Below, one piece after another: positions 9,339 through 17,421 of a stretch of 64,000 nucleotides of DNA. Each line of letters opens with the position of its first letter. Position 1 is the first letter of the stretch. Under the pieces are notes generated by a model that saw only the letters and a list, made by a program, of their open reading frames with translations, was not told the DNA's origin and searched no databases. The stretch lies in the NCBI GenBank assembly GCA_016210115.1, contig JACQUW010000025.1, positions 1 through 64,000 on the forward strand, written 5' to 3'. Source of the stretch: Deltaproteobacteria bacterium. Its GTDB lineage: Bacteria; Desulfobacterota; Binatia; UBA9968. The position numbers and the translations under genes are program-made.

Positions 9339-10400
9339 ATGAATGCCAAACGTCTCACGCGCTTTCTGGTCATCTTGCTTCTTAGCGCAGCCATTCGGTC
9401 AGCCGAAGGGGCAAGCTTTGAGGAAGCGCTGCGGTCTCTGGACAGTCTGGCGGCGGAATCGCGGCGGGTTCGCCTGGTCACAGAGGCTAGCCGGGAAGGC
9501 CGCGTCCGGTGGTCTACATCCACCAATCTCGATCGGGTCCAGTCTCTTCTCGAAGCCTGGAAAAAGAAATACCCCGACATCCAGCTGGAGTATCATCGGC
9601 TGAGCGGGCGCAAACTCGCGGACCGGGCGATCCACGAGTACCGCGCCGGCCGGTACGAGTTCGACCTGATCGGCAGCAGCGCGGTGACTTTCGTGAGCCT
9701 CAAGGACGCCGGCGTCATTCGACCTTATGTTTCGCCGGAGGCCGCCCGAATCCGTAGCCGGATGAGGGATCCGAACGGCTTCTGGACGAGCGAGTACAGC
9801 AACGTTCTCGCTATCACCTGCAACAGAAACCGGATCAAGGTGGCGCCGGGAAATTGGAAAGACTTCACGGATCCGAAGTGGAAAGGCGATTTCTCAATTG
9901 ACACCGAGCGCTTCCAGTGGTTCCGCGGGCTTCAGAAGCTCAATGGCGAGGAAGGAGCGAAGAGTCTTATAACCGGCTTGGTCGGTAACCGCGCGCTCAT
10001 CCGGCGGGGCGGGACACTACAGGCGCAACTCGTGGCCGCGGGCGAGTACTCCTGCACCCTGGGAGCCTACCTGAATTCGGCTTATCTATTGACGAGACGG
10101 GGCGCGCCGCTCGTCTACGCTGTGCCGGAGCCAGTGCTGCTGTCGCCGACGATCACGACGATGGCGCGGGTGCCCCCGCATCCGTACGCCGCGATACTTC
10201 TATATGACTGGCTGCTTTCGCCGGAGGGGCTATCCCATTTCACCCGGAACAACGCGCTGTTTCCCTCGCGAACGGACGTCCCCATGGTCGAAGAAATCAA
10301 AGCGCTCCAGGCCAGGCCGCTGCATTTTATTGATGTCGAGGACCAGGGGCTGCACTACAAGGAGACCTCGGAAACATACGAATCGCTGCTCCGGAAATGA
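9339..10400 (+). CDS. ABC transporter substrate-binding protein, Fe3+/polyamine (family 1) type
   Basis: 353 residues. A signal peptide (FLVILLLSAAIRSAEG) precedes a core like the SBP at 2906: SREGRVRWSTSTNLD, LEAWKKKYPDIQLEYHRLSG, DPNGFWTSEYSNVLAITCN, and the C-terminal APHPYAAILLYDWLLSPEG-like block. GC content and GC at third positions are visibly higher than in the genes before 9000. It is preceded by a remnant of a close paralog and followed after 20 bases by a cyclodeaminase paralog, repeating the SBP-plus-OCD arrangement seen at 2906-5054. Confidence 0.86.
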   Translation: MNAKRLTRFLVILLLSAAIRSAEGASFEEALRSLDSLAAESRRVRLVTEASREGRVRWSTSTNLDRVQSLLEAWKKKYPDIQLEYHRLSGRKLADRAIHEYRAGRYEFDLIGSSAVTFVSLKDAGVIRPYVSPEAARIRSRMRDPNGFWTSEYSNVLAITCNRNRIKVAPGNWKDFTDPKWKGDFSIDTERFQWFRGLQKLNGEEGAKSLITGLVGNRALIRRGGTLQAQLVAAGEYSCTLGAYLNSAYLLTRRGAPLVYAVPEPVLLSPTITTMARVPPHPYAAILLYDWLLSPEGLSHFTRNNALFPSRTDVPMVEEIKALQARPLHFIDVEDQGLHYKETSETYESLLRK

Positions 10401-10420
10401 CCGGGCGCGGGAGATCATGA

Positions 10421-11494
10421 ATGCCACTGCTGCTCGCAAGCGCCGAAGTAGAAGGGCTATTGACGATGGAGATGACCATCCAGGCGTGCGAGGAGGCGTT
10501 TCGAGGACTCGCGCGCGGCGAGGCGGTGAATCGTCCACGCACGCACACCTTTCTGCCCACGGCTGAGGGCGCATACCTTTTCAAATCCATGGAGGGAGGC
10601 GTTCCCAGTCTCGGTGTCTACGCCATGCGACTGAGCTCAGATCACCTCACCGTGGAGAGCGCGGGCGAAGTCGTCCGGCGCGTCAAACGCCCCACGCTAC
10701 CCGGGAACCGCTACCTCGGTCTGATCCTGCTTTTCGCCATCGGCGACGGCAGCCTGATCGCGATCCTGCCCGACAGCTATATCGCTCGCATGCGGACCGG
10801 GGCCAAGAACGGTGTCGGAGCGAAGTTCCTGGCGCGGGCCAACTCCCGGGTCCTGGGGCTCATCGGCGCGGGTTGGCAGGCGGGCGCGCAAATCCTTGCG
10901 CACCTCGCTGTGCGGCCCATCGAGGAGGTAAGGGTGTACAGCCCGACGCAGGAGAGAAGGGAAAAATTCGCACAGGAGATGACGGAGAAGACGGGCGTTA
11001 CAGTGCGCGCGGTGGAGAGCGGCGCAGAGGCGGTTTCTGGCGCGGACATCGTGGCGGTTGCCACAAATTCCCAGGAGCCTGCTCTCCGCGCTGAGTGGCT
11101 CGAGCCAGGCATGCATGTCTCGCACATTCAGAGCCGTGAGATGGACCCAGCGGTCTTCGAGAGAGCGGACCTTGTCGTCAGGAGGGCGCGCACAACGTCC
11201 AGTATGGACTTCTTCCCTCCAGCGCTTCCCGACTCGCACAAGGCCTTTCTTATAAAGCGGCACTTTTCGGCCGACAGGGAGGGCGAGCACGATCTCCTCG
11301 ATATCCTCCGCGGCGACTTTCCCGGCCGCACGACCGACCGGCAAATCACGGTCTTCGGCGGCAGCGACGAGGACGGCTCAATCCAGGGAGTGTTGCTCGC
11401 TGCGACAGCGGAAGCCGTCTACCGGAGGGCGATCGAAAAGAAGATCGGGCGGGAGATTCCGCTGGAATGGTTTCTCGAAGAGACTTCGCCCTGA
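10421..11494 (+). CDS. Ornithine cyclodeaminase/mu-crystallin family protein (paralog 3)
   Basis: 357 residues. Family landmarks: MPLLLASAEVEGLLTMEMTI at the start, the Rossmann motif GLIGAGWQAGAQILAHLAV, a VYSPTQERREKFAQEM block, and ending IGREIPLEWFLEE. The segment AMRLSSD occupies the place where ornithine cyclodeaminase has its substrate-binding lysine. It probably reduces or oxidises an imino or amino acid using NAD(P)H. It shares an operon with paralog 4, whose start lies 12 bases after this stop. Confidence 0.85.
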   Translation: MPLLLASAEVEGLLTMEMTIQACEEAFRGLARGEAVNRPRTHTFLPTAEGAYLFKSMEGGVPSLGVYAMRLSSDHLTVESAGEVVRRVKRPTLPGNRYLGLILLFAIGDGSLIAILPDSYIARMRTGAKNGVGAKFLARANSRVLGLIGAGWQAGAQILAHLAVRPIEEVRVYSPTQERREKFAQEMTEKTGVTVRAVESGAEAVSGADIVAVATNSQEPALRAEWLEPGMHVSHIQSREMDPAVFERADLVVRRARTTSSMDFFPPALPDSHKAFLIKRHFSADREGEHDLLDILRGDFPGRTTDRQITVFGGSDEDGSIQGVLLAATAEAVYRRAIEKKIGREIPLEWFLEETSP

Positions 11495-11506
11495 AAGGAT
11501 CGCGAG

Positions 11507-12592
11507 ATGACCCTATTTCTCAATAATGATGACGTCAAGGCAGTTCTCACCATGGAGATGACCATCGAGGTCCTGGAGGAGGCATATCAGCAACTGGCCC
11601 GCGGCGAAGCCGCCTGCCCGCCTCCCCTCGATATCGATGTCCCAGGCCACGAGGCCGGTCGCGACTACCGGTGGGGCCAGATGTGTGGCGCCTCCCGGGT
11701 CTCTGGCTACTTCGCCATACGGATGAAGTCCGACGTTCGCTACGAACAGCATTATGAAGGGGTTCGGACGAGCGAATACTACTGCGTGAGACCGGGAAGG
11801 TTCTGCGGTCTCATCTTTCTCACCAGCACCAGGAGTGGAGAACCTCTTGCGTTGATCAACGATGGATACCTCCAGCATTTCCGCAGTGGCGCCGACTCCG
11901 CGATCGGGAGCAGGTACATGGCCCGCGAAGAATCCTCGGTTCTCGGGGTTCTTGGCTCGGGAGGTATGGCGCGCTCCCATGTCGAGGCGCTGCGGCTCGT
12001 TCGTCCGATCCGGAAGGTTCTGGTTTCCAGTCCCACCCGCGCGCATCGGGAAGCGTTCGCGAGCGAGGTCAGGGAGCGCTACGGTCTTGAGGTGATCGTT
12101 TATGGCGAGCCCCGGCCGGTGTACGATTGCGACATCCTGTCGGCCTGCACCGACGCCGCGTTGCCGGTGATCCGGGGCGAGTGGCTGAAAGAAGGGACAC
12201 ACGTGACGTCGGTCGGCGGAAGTCCGGACGACGAGACCGTTCGCCGGATCACAAGGTCGCTAAGGCTCGGGACAGCCACCGCGCCCATTGGCCTCCCTCA
12301 CCACCGCGTGCCGGACGAGCGGCTCATCTACTCGGCGTTTCCGGAAGGGCAGGGAAGGCGGAAGAGGGCCCACGGCATCATCGCCGAGGACCGGGCCGTT
12401 TATTTCGAGGATCTACTTGCCGGCCGTAAGAAGGGCCGGCTGTCGGCCGCCGACATCACCTATTCCGAGAGGGGGAATGTCCAGGGGGCGCAGTTTTTCT
12501 CGGTCGGCAGTAGAGTCTACGAGTTGGCGCGGCAAAGGGGCCTCGGTCGAGAGCTTCCCACTGAGTGGTTTCTCCAGGACATCAGGAACTGA
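11507..12592 (+). CDS. Ornithine cyclodeaminase/mu-crystallin family protein (paralog 4)
   Basis: 361 residues opening with MTLFLNNDDVKAVLTMEMTI and a nucleotide-binding motif GVLGSGGMARSHVEALRLV in which the usual Trp-Gln of the other three paralogs (GWQA) is Gly-Met (GGMA). The following segment is KVLVSSPTRAHREAF, and the end is LGRELPTEWFLQDI. FAIRMKSD places a lysine close to the expected substrate site, unlike paralogs 1-3. The changed motifs suggest a different substrate from its neighbours. Adjacent to paralog 3 and coupled to it. Confidence 0.85.
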   Translation: MTLFLNNDDVKAVLTMEMTIEVLEEAYQQLARGEAACPPPLDIDVPGHEAGRDYRWGQMCGASRVSGYFAIRMKSDVRYEQHYEGVRTSEYYCVRPGRFCGLIFLTSTRSGEPLALINDGYLQHFRSGADSAIGSRYMAREESSVLGVLGSGGMARSHVEALRLVRPIRKVLVSSPTRAHREAFASEVRERYGLEVIVYGEPRPVYDCDILSACTDAALPVIRGEWLKEGTHVTSVGGSPDDETVRRITRSLRLGTATAPIGLPHHRVPDERLIYSAFPEGQGRRKRAHGIIAEDRAVYFEDLLAGRKKGRLSAADITYSERGNVQGAQFFSVGSRVYELARQRGLGRELPTEWFLQDIRN

Positions 12593-12629
12593 AGGATGCA
12601 TCGTCAGCGCAGGAGGAAGAGAGGCCGCG

Positions 12630-12761
12630 ATGGGAGTGATCCTTCCAATCATTTTGGCGGAGAGGGGGTTAGCTGGAAGCCAGAGATCATCGAGGTTGCT
12701 GCTCGCCTATATCCAAGGAGTTAAGAAAGCGATGGTCCCACTTTATCAGAAACGTCTATGA
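12630..12761 (+). pseudogene. Possible decayed NMT1-type substrate-binding protein fragment
   Basis: A short frame with AGGAGG before its ATG encodes RLLLAYIQGVKKAMV. This resembles the conserved helix of NMT1-type SBPs (FLMAFIEGIHRY and FLRGWIEGIKTA in the paralogs of this window). The preceding bases read KPEII in a shifted frame, as expected just before that helix. It looks like a piece of a frameshifted SBP gene; the fragment is too short to be sure. Confidence 0.4.
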
Positions 12762-12928
12762 AACAGACCCGCTAGCTTGCCCCAAGTGCCTTTTGCTCTG
12801 CATCAATTCCGGTCCAACGCGTATAATTTCAACGTAACGGTGTCCCGGTCGGAAGAGCTGCACCTGGTTCACAAAAGCATTCCTCTGCAGAAGGCCTCGG
12901 GCAACTGAAATCTTGGGGTGCGACGCGG

Positions 12929-13921
12929 ATGTTGAAAGCGCCAATCAAAATCTCCATAGCCCTTAGTTGGATTTGTCTCGCTGGAGTTCCCGTCGCTCTC
13001 GCTCAGACCTTGAAGATCCCTTACGCGGCGCTGTCTCCCACCTACGCGCCGCTTTGGATCGCAGATCAGGCCGGTTTATTTAAGAAGCACGGTTTAGATG
13101 TTCAGCTCATCTACATCTCGGCGGGGTCCGTTATCATCCCGGCCATTCTCTCGGGACAGGTAGAGCTGGCCAACATGAGCTCGGCGCCGGCACTTACGGC
13201 TTGGGCCAGAGGCGCGGAACTTGTCGCCGTCGGAGTCACATCGAATCGTCTGCTTCACGTCATCATGACCCGCGCGGCGATAAAAAAACCGGAAGAACTG
13301 AAGGGAAAAAGGGTCGGGAGCGATCGTTATGGCTCGCTGTCGGACCTGGTCCTAAGAGAAGCCTTACGGTTTCACAATCTCGCGCCCGACCGGGACGTGG
13401 CGATCATTCAGACCGGCGGGTTACCCGAGCGGCTCGGCGCGCTCAAGGTTGGCGCCGTCGATGCCGCCATTGTAACCGGCGATACTGCTTTTCAGGCGGA
13501 AAAGCTGGGGTTTCACACAATCATCGATCTCAGTCAGCTGCCGATCCGATACCCGAGCAGTACGATCGTCGTTAGCAAAACGTTCCTTCAAAGCAGGAGA
13601 GACGCTGTCAAAAGGTTCTTGCGGGGGTGGATCGAAGGGATCAAGACGGCCAAGACAGATAAGGATTTTACAATTAGAGTTCTGCAGAAATTTCTCAAGA
13701 CGGCGGATCAAGCGATTCTCGATAGAACCTTCGAAGTGTACAAAAACGTCCATGAAAGAATTCCGTCTCCGGACGTGACGGTGATGGGTGTTGCTCTTAA
13801 GCAGCTTTTCGCAGCGGTCCCTCAAGCCGGGCAGTTGAAGGCCGAGGATTTCATCGATCGAAGTCTCATCTCCGAGCTGGAGAGTGAAGGATTCATCGGC
13901 AGAGTATATGACGGCCGGTGA
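12929..13921 (+). CDS. ABC transporter substrate-binding protein, NitT/TauT (NMT1/SsuA) type
   Basis: 330 residues with a cleavable signal (SIALSWICLAGVPVALAQ). Core: IPYAALSPTYAPLWIADQAG, LFKKHGLDVQLIYISAGS, AILSGQVELANMSSAP, LKGKRVGSDRYGSLSD, and RFLRGWIEGIKTAKTDKDF. A TATAAT-like hexamer at 12822-12827 lies about 100 bases upstream but has no good -35. This is the last gene of the cluster. Its stop lies only 75 bases before a decayed integrase fragment, so the cluster's right edge coincides with the scar of an integration event. Confidence 0.87.
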   Translation: MLKAPIKISIALSWICLAGVPVALAQTLKIPYAALSPTYAPLWIADQAGLFKKHGLDVQLIYISAGSVIIPAILSGQVELANMSSAPALTAWARGAELVAVGVTSNRLLHVIMTRAAIKKPEELKGKRVGSDRYGSLSDLVLREALRFHNLAPDRDVAIIQTGGLPERLGALKVGAVDAAIVTGDTAFQAEKLGFHTIIDLSQLPIRYPSSTIVVSKTFLQSRRDAVKRFLRGWIEGIKTAKTDKDFTIRVLQKFLKTADQAILDRTFEVYKNVHERIPSPDVTVMGVALKQLFAAVPQAGQLKAEDFIDRSLISELESEGFIGRVYDGR

Positions 13922-13996
13922 CGAATGGGAGAAGGATTGTGAGGAGACTTCCCCCCTGCTTTGTCTCCTACCGCCTCAGCAGAGTTCCGGTGAGTC

Positions 13997-14279
13997 TATC
14001 CCGCATGACTTTCGCCGAACTGCTATAGGAACCTTGAGCGCGCGGGAGTTTCGCGCAGTGACGCTATGGCCGCAGTTGGCCACCGAACCGACAGCGTTTA
14101 CAGACGGTATGCAGTCAGCGACGAAAAGTCACTCAAAGAGGCGGGCGCGAAGCTTGCCGCGTTACATGAGAAAGATTTTTCGGCGACTGACAAAGTTTTG
14201 ACAAAGTCGGAAGCAGTTTAGCAGTTGGAGCAGAGAGTTGAGAATCCGTAAGGCGTGGAAAATGCTGGTCAAAGAAAGG
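13997..14279 (+). pseudogene. Decayed 3' end of a tyrosine integrase, sister of the intact one at 23508
   Basis: From TATCCCGCATGACTTTCGCC onward this stretch is a near copy of 24455-24724. That is the part of the intact integrase holding the HxxR motif (IPHDFRRTA), the GHRTDSVYRRY block with the nucleophilic Tyr, and the tail. More than 100 bases around 14045-14150 appear identical by eye. One base is lost after the first Arg-rich block (GCTATAGG against GCAATCAGG), so the frame is broken. An 11-13 base insertion near 14195 leads to a TAG at 14219. The N-terminal 85% of the gene is absent. It ends exactly where the att repeat begins. Confidence 0.85.
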
Positions 14280-14321
14280 TGGCCAGGGACGGAATCGAAC
14301 CGCCGACACGAGGATTTTCAG
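14280..14321. repeat. Outer att site: 42-base copy of the tRNA-Phe 3' end
   Basis: Identical to 24725-24766, the 3' portion of the tRNA-Phe gene from the discriminator base through the T arm and variable loop into the anticodon stem. Beyond it the sequence departs at once from the tRNA (AAGTGCCGCC instead of TCCTCTGCTC), so this is a truncated copy and not a gene. It marks the distal end of the element whose other end is the complete tRNA. Confidence 0.88.
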
Positions 14322-14803
14322 AAGTGCCGCCTACGAAAGACCATTGGTCACTATCGGTCAGCATGTGAACGCCTTCCGTTATTTACCCTCACTTACGGAT
14401 TCTCTCTCTCACCGTCTGTTCCGATTCGATCAACCAGTTCTGACAAAGTCATTGACAAAGTCGGAGGACACCTTTTAGGTGGGTGCGCAGAGAATCCACA
14501 ATCCTTTGCGCGCTAAAAAACACCGCTCTGGCAAGGGTTTTTAGGCTACTTGGGCAAGACTTTGTCAGAAAGGTCATGGAGAACGCCAAACGAATGTTGA
14601 CCGCGTGTGAGCATTTCAGGAGATTTCTTGATACACTCAGGCCTACATTCTGCAATCCCTCTTCTCCCCTATTCCCTGCCCTTCTGGCTCATTCCGGTCT
14701 CCGAGTAATCACAACAGGGATTCGGTGTTGATCGCAGGCTAACGGTTCAAAATGAATACGAGCCGGCGAGGCGAAGTGGCGCTGCCGAAACGGCCCGACT
14801 GGT
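14322..14803. other. Left end of the element, non-coding, with TGACAAAGTC repeats
   Basis: No gene recognised. TTCTGACAAAGTC at 14438-14450 is followed at once by TTGACAAAGTCGGA (14452-14465). The inverse GACTTTGTCAGAA occurs at 14558-14570, giving a 13-base inverted repeat. A closely similar doublet (CTGACAAAGT plus TTGACAAAGTCGG) lies at 14187-14210 in the tail of the integrase remnant, outside the att site. Such motifs near an att site could be recombinase arm or excisionase sites; this is an inference from position. Confidence 0.5.
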
Positions 14804-15610
14804 CTAACGGGTTGCCGTGGAGTCGTACTCTTCTTTGGCAGTGGACTCCGCCGCCGTGTTGGCTGCGCCGATCCGCCCGTCCCACAACCGCATAGAGCGA
14901 ATTAGGCGCTTTGTCATCCGGTCTCGTTGGGCCGTCTGAAGAATTCTTTTAGCTGCCTGGGGATTCTGCTCAGCAATTATCCGCAAGGCATCGACCTTCA
15001 GAGCCAGCAATACGTCATTTGCGCCCTGCCGAAGACGTTTTAGGCTTTTGGGACCAACATCAATCTGGTCACCCCCGAAAGAGAGCGTATTGCCTGCCAG
15101 GTTGCCCAAATCATTCTTGCGCTTGAGGCGATTCGACCGCGCCCTCCCGGGCAGCCGCTCGTCGAAGTGCTCATAGTGGTCTCGCATTTTTTTGTACTCC
15201 TGGAAAACTGTGACGTAGGGCCGTAGCGCCTGCCGTAAAGCGGGAAACCCTGTGATATGACGCACCAAGGTCAAATCTCGCCCCACGATATTCCAGCAAA
15301 TGAGATAGAAATGGATGTCTCTGAACAATGAGGACAAGGTTCCACCACGGGATTTTCGAACCGGACCACGCCATGGTGCCGCAGCTCCCGGGTTTGCTGA
15401 TACGTGACGCATTTGCTCCAGCTCACGTCTTAGGTGCCGCTGGGCTCGTTGAATACGCGCCTGCTGATTCGTAGCTCCTCGGAGATAACTCTCTACGTTG
15501 TACAGGGCCAGAAGTACTGCAGAGAGCTTGTCACCCGAGACCACGTGAAGAAGTAGTGTTCGGGCTTCAATAGCTTTGAGAAGCCGCGCTGATATTCGGT
15601 GCTTAGCCAC
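14804..15610 (-). CDS. Uncharacterised protein with a HEPN-like RxxxxH motif
   Basis: 268 residues starting at GTG (15610). Mostly helical by composition, with basic stretches and no signal peptide. Residues 143-148 read RDHYEH within KMRDHYEHFDERLPG, an R-x4-H pattern of the kind that forms the RNase centre of HEPN domains. The surrounding segment, predicted helical by eye, fits that fold. No family name could be assigned. It lies downstream of the broken FRG gene and the double-motif HEPN-like gene on the same strand, so the three could be one transcription unit. Its role is unknown; RNase or toxin activity is a hypothesis. Confidence 0.6.
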   Translation of the reverse strand: MAKHRISARLLKAIEARTLLLHVVSGDKLSAVLLALYNVESYLRGATNQQARIQRAQRHLRRELEQMRHVSANPGAAAPWRGPVRKSRGGTLSSLFRDIHFYLICWNIVGRDLTLVRHITGFPALRQALRPYVTVFQEYKKMRDHYEHFDERLPGRARSNRLKRKNDLGNLAGNTLSFGGDQIDVGPKSLKRLRQGANDVLLALKVDALRIIAEQNPQAAKRILQTAQRDRMTKRLIRSMRLWDGRIGAANTAAESTAKEEYDSTATR

Positions 15611-15736
15611 AGTTCGTTGGGTCGTAGGTTTTCATCAATCCCCCTTAGAAACTGAAGGGTAGTTCACTCAAGCATAGAGGCTAACGTTATGGGTAGCAGT
15701 TTGGCTGCTCCACCCACTCTTACAAGAATCGATTTT

Positions 15737-16563
15737 CTAGGGATTGATGTTGTACAAGCGTTTCAAATCATCCGCAACGCTCTGCGCCTCTGGAAAAAGA
15801 GTGGTCTTGTTAATCCCAAGGGCCCGCAGAGACCGAAGCATCGACTGGCAGCGGTTTGGATCAATTGGGATCTTTGCCAACCGCCGACGTGCCCGGGTCA
15901 CCGACTTTGAGAAGTTCATCAATCGGCGTCTCTTCAGCACCGTGCACTGTGAAAACGCCGCGCCGGGGAGCCGTCGTCGTTTTTGAGCACACCGGTCGCT
16001 TCAAATTCAATCGGCTTACGACCGCGGCCACACTGTGTCGGCAGCCAATGCTTGGTATCTTGATCTCCCGGTGCCACGATGTAGCCTTCCTTCCACTGGC
16101 AGGTGAAAGCATTCAGGGCGGCCGGGTCGAGAACCCAGACGCAAGCTGTAATATCCGATTTCGCTGAGTCGAGGGCGAAATAGAGAGCAGCTAAAGGACT
16201 CTCAGTCCAATCCAGCAAACGGGTCGGCAAGCCGTAATGTTGCATGACATAGTACCAGTCCCAGTCGTCGAGCGGTTCGCGCAGCACGTACATCGGCGCA
16301 GCGTTCTGAAAGCCGACAAATAGGCTCAGCTCATCGCATGATGTACGCCAGTAGGCTCCAGGGAGGAGCTTGTGGCTCGCGTTGTTCACACCGCGGAACC
16401 AGAGTTCGGGCTCACTGCCGCCCGCGTCTGGCCACTGCTCGAAATAGCTAAGGACGCGCTCAATGAATTCCTGCGCTGACCTGACTGAGTCGCTCACGCT
16501 TTCGAACCTCCGAGTTTGTCTGGCGCCGCCGTCACCAACCGTCGGCCAATACCATGACCTCAC
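15737..16563 (-). pseudogene. FRG-domain protein, broken by two frameshifts
   Basis: The first 200 residues carry the hallmarks of the FRG domain: ELWFRGVNN (naming motif), then HYGLPTRLLDWTESPLAALYFA. Near 15960 the frame shifts and the next frame supplies RRGVFTVHGAEETPIDELL. Near 15905 it shifts again, and the third frame gives the typical C-terminus LRALGINKTTLFPEAQSVADDLKRL. All three pieces follow the family order, so one gene of about 270 residues was present. FRG proteins are found in phage-defence and mobile-element contexts; the biochemical activity is not established here. Two indels within 60 bases may be real decay or sequence errors. Confidence 0.78.
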
Positions 16564-16620
16564 CTCATGATCACCAGCGCACCGCCAGCCGCGATACAGC
16601 CCTCTGCTGCACGAAGTGGG

Positions 16621-17367
16621 TTAACCCGCCTGCGGTGTACCCATTGACCGAAGTATCGACACCAGACTGTCAAGTTCCGTGAGCAGCGGGCGCAACTCTG
16701 CGTCCGTCGGAACGGCGATGCCGTGTACGAATTCATTCCTTGCCCGGGCCGCTTTCTCCAAACGTGACCGGAACGCGCCCGTGAGGACACCCTTCGAGAC
16801 AAGGCCATCCACAACACCCAGGGCTGGACCCTGCTCGTGTTTCGGTTTCGGAAGGTGCGCGCGTCCCAATTGCCGCACAAGTTGTTCAAATTCTCCCCAT
16901 TTCAAGACCACCTGGCCCAGAAGCGAATGCGGCGGTGGCACACCAGGACCAGCGACTGAGATATCGAGGAGGTTCTTGAGTAGAATCCGCGCCACTTGGA
17001 GATAACCGTCGACGTGAACAGGATCCACAGTCACCCCGTTACCATCGTGGTACAGCGCGTTACGAAGCCGGTGATAACCTTCAAGGTCTCCTAGGCTCAC
17101 GCCGTCGAGTCGGTCGGCAGCATACTTCTCGAGAAGATCCAACAGGTCGGGGAAGCTCTTGCTGCACTCATCGAACTCCTTCCGCGGAGGGCCTTCAAAC
17201 CCACGGACTCTTCTCGGCAGTTGTAGATATGTCTTGATGCCCAGCTCGACAGCATTGTCAATGCTGATCATTGCGATCCGGCAATCAAAACCTGTGCCTT
17301 GGGCGAGGTGCTCTACCGCGTGCTCAAGAAGTTCTTTCGGACCAGACGTCCACGGCCGAAGATTCAT
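16621..17367 (-). CDS. HEPN-like protein with two RxxxxH motifs
   Basis: 248 residues. Two separate R-x4-H motifs are visible: R102-NALY-H107 in HRLRNALYHDGNG and R210-NEFV-H215 in ARARNEFVHG. Each follows a helical stretch, and the N-terminus (CRIAMISIDNAVELGIKTYL) resembles the first helix of HEPN proteins. HEPN domains are commonly metal-independent RNases in toxin-antitoxin, Abi and CRISPR systems. Two copies in one chain could form an intramolecular pair. It lies 57 bases upstream of the FRG gene on the same strand, so the two may have been one toxin/defence unit. The assignment rests on motifs seen by eye. Confidence 0.65.
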   Translation of the reverse strand: MNLRPWTSGPKELLEHAVEHLAQGTGFDCRIAMISIDNAVELGIKTYLQLPRRVRGFEGPPRKEFDECSKSFPDLLDLLEKYAADRLDGVSLGDLEGYHRLRNALYHDGNGVTVDPVHVDGYLQVARILLKNLLDISVAGPGVPPPHSLLGQVVLKWGEFEQLVRQLGRAHLPKPKHEQGPALGVVDGLVSKGVLTGAFRSRLEKAARARNEFVHGIAVPTDAELRPLLTELDSLVSILRSMGTPQAG

Positions 17368-17393
17368 GGCTTTCGCGTTAGCGTATAGCCCCT

Positions 17394-17421
17394 TTTATCG
17401 CTAAAGCCTGGCAGTAATCAA
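17394..17421 (-). promoter_or_regulatory. Candidate promoter for the HEPN/FRG unit
   Basis: On the minus strand TTGATT (17421-17416), 16-base spacer, GATAAA (17399-17394), about 27 bases before the HEPN-like ATG. Four of six positions match in each box. Modest evidence. Confidence 0.35.

Noticed and set aside
10697-11344. Minus-strand frame of 215 codons inside the third cyclodeaminase gene
   Set aside because: Antisense shadow typical of GC-rich coding DNA.
1778-12592. True ornithine cyclodeaminases (arginine/proline metabolism)
   Set aside because: The lysine typical of the substrate site is not at its usual place in three of the four, and no arginine or ornithine pathway genes are nearby.
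14280-14321. A second tRNA-Phe gene
   Set aside because: Only the 3' 42 bases are present; anticodon loop, D arm and 5' acceptor strand are missing.
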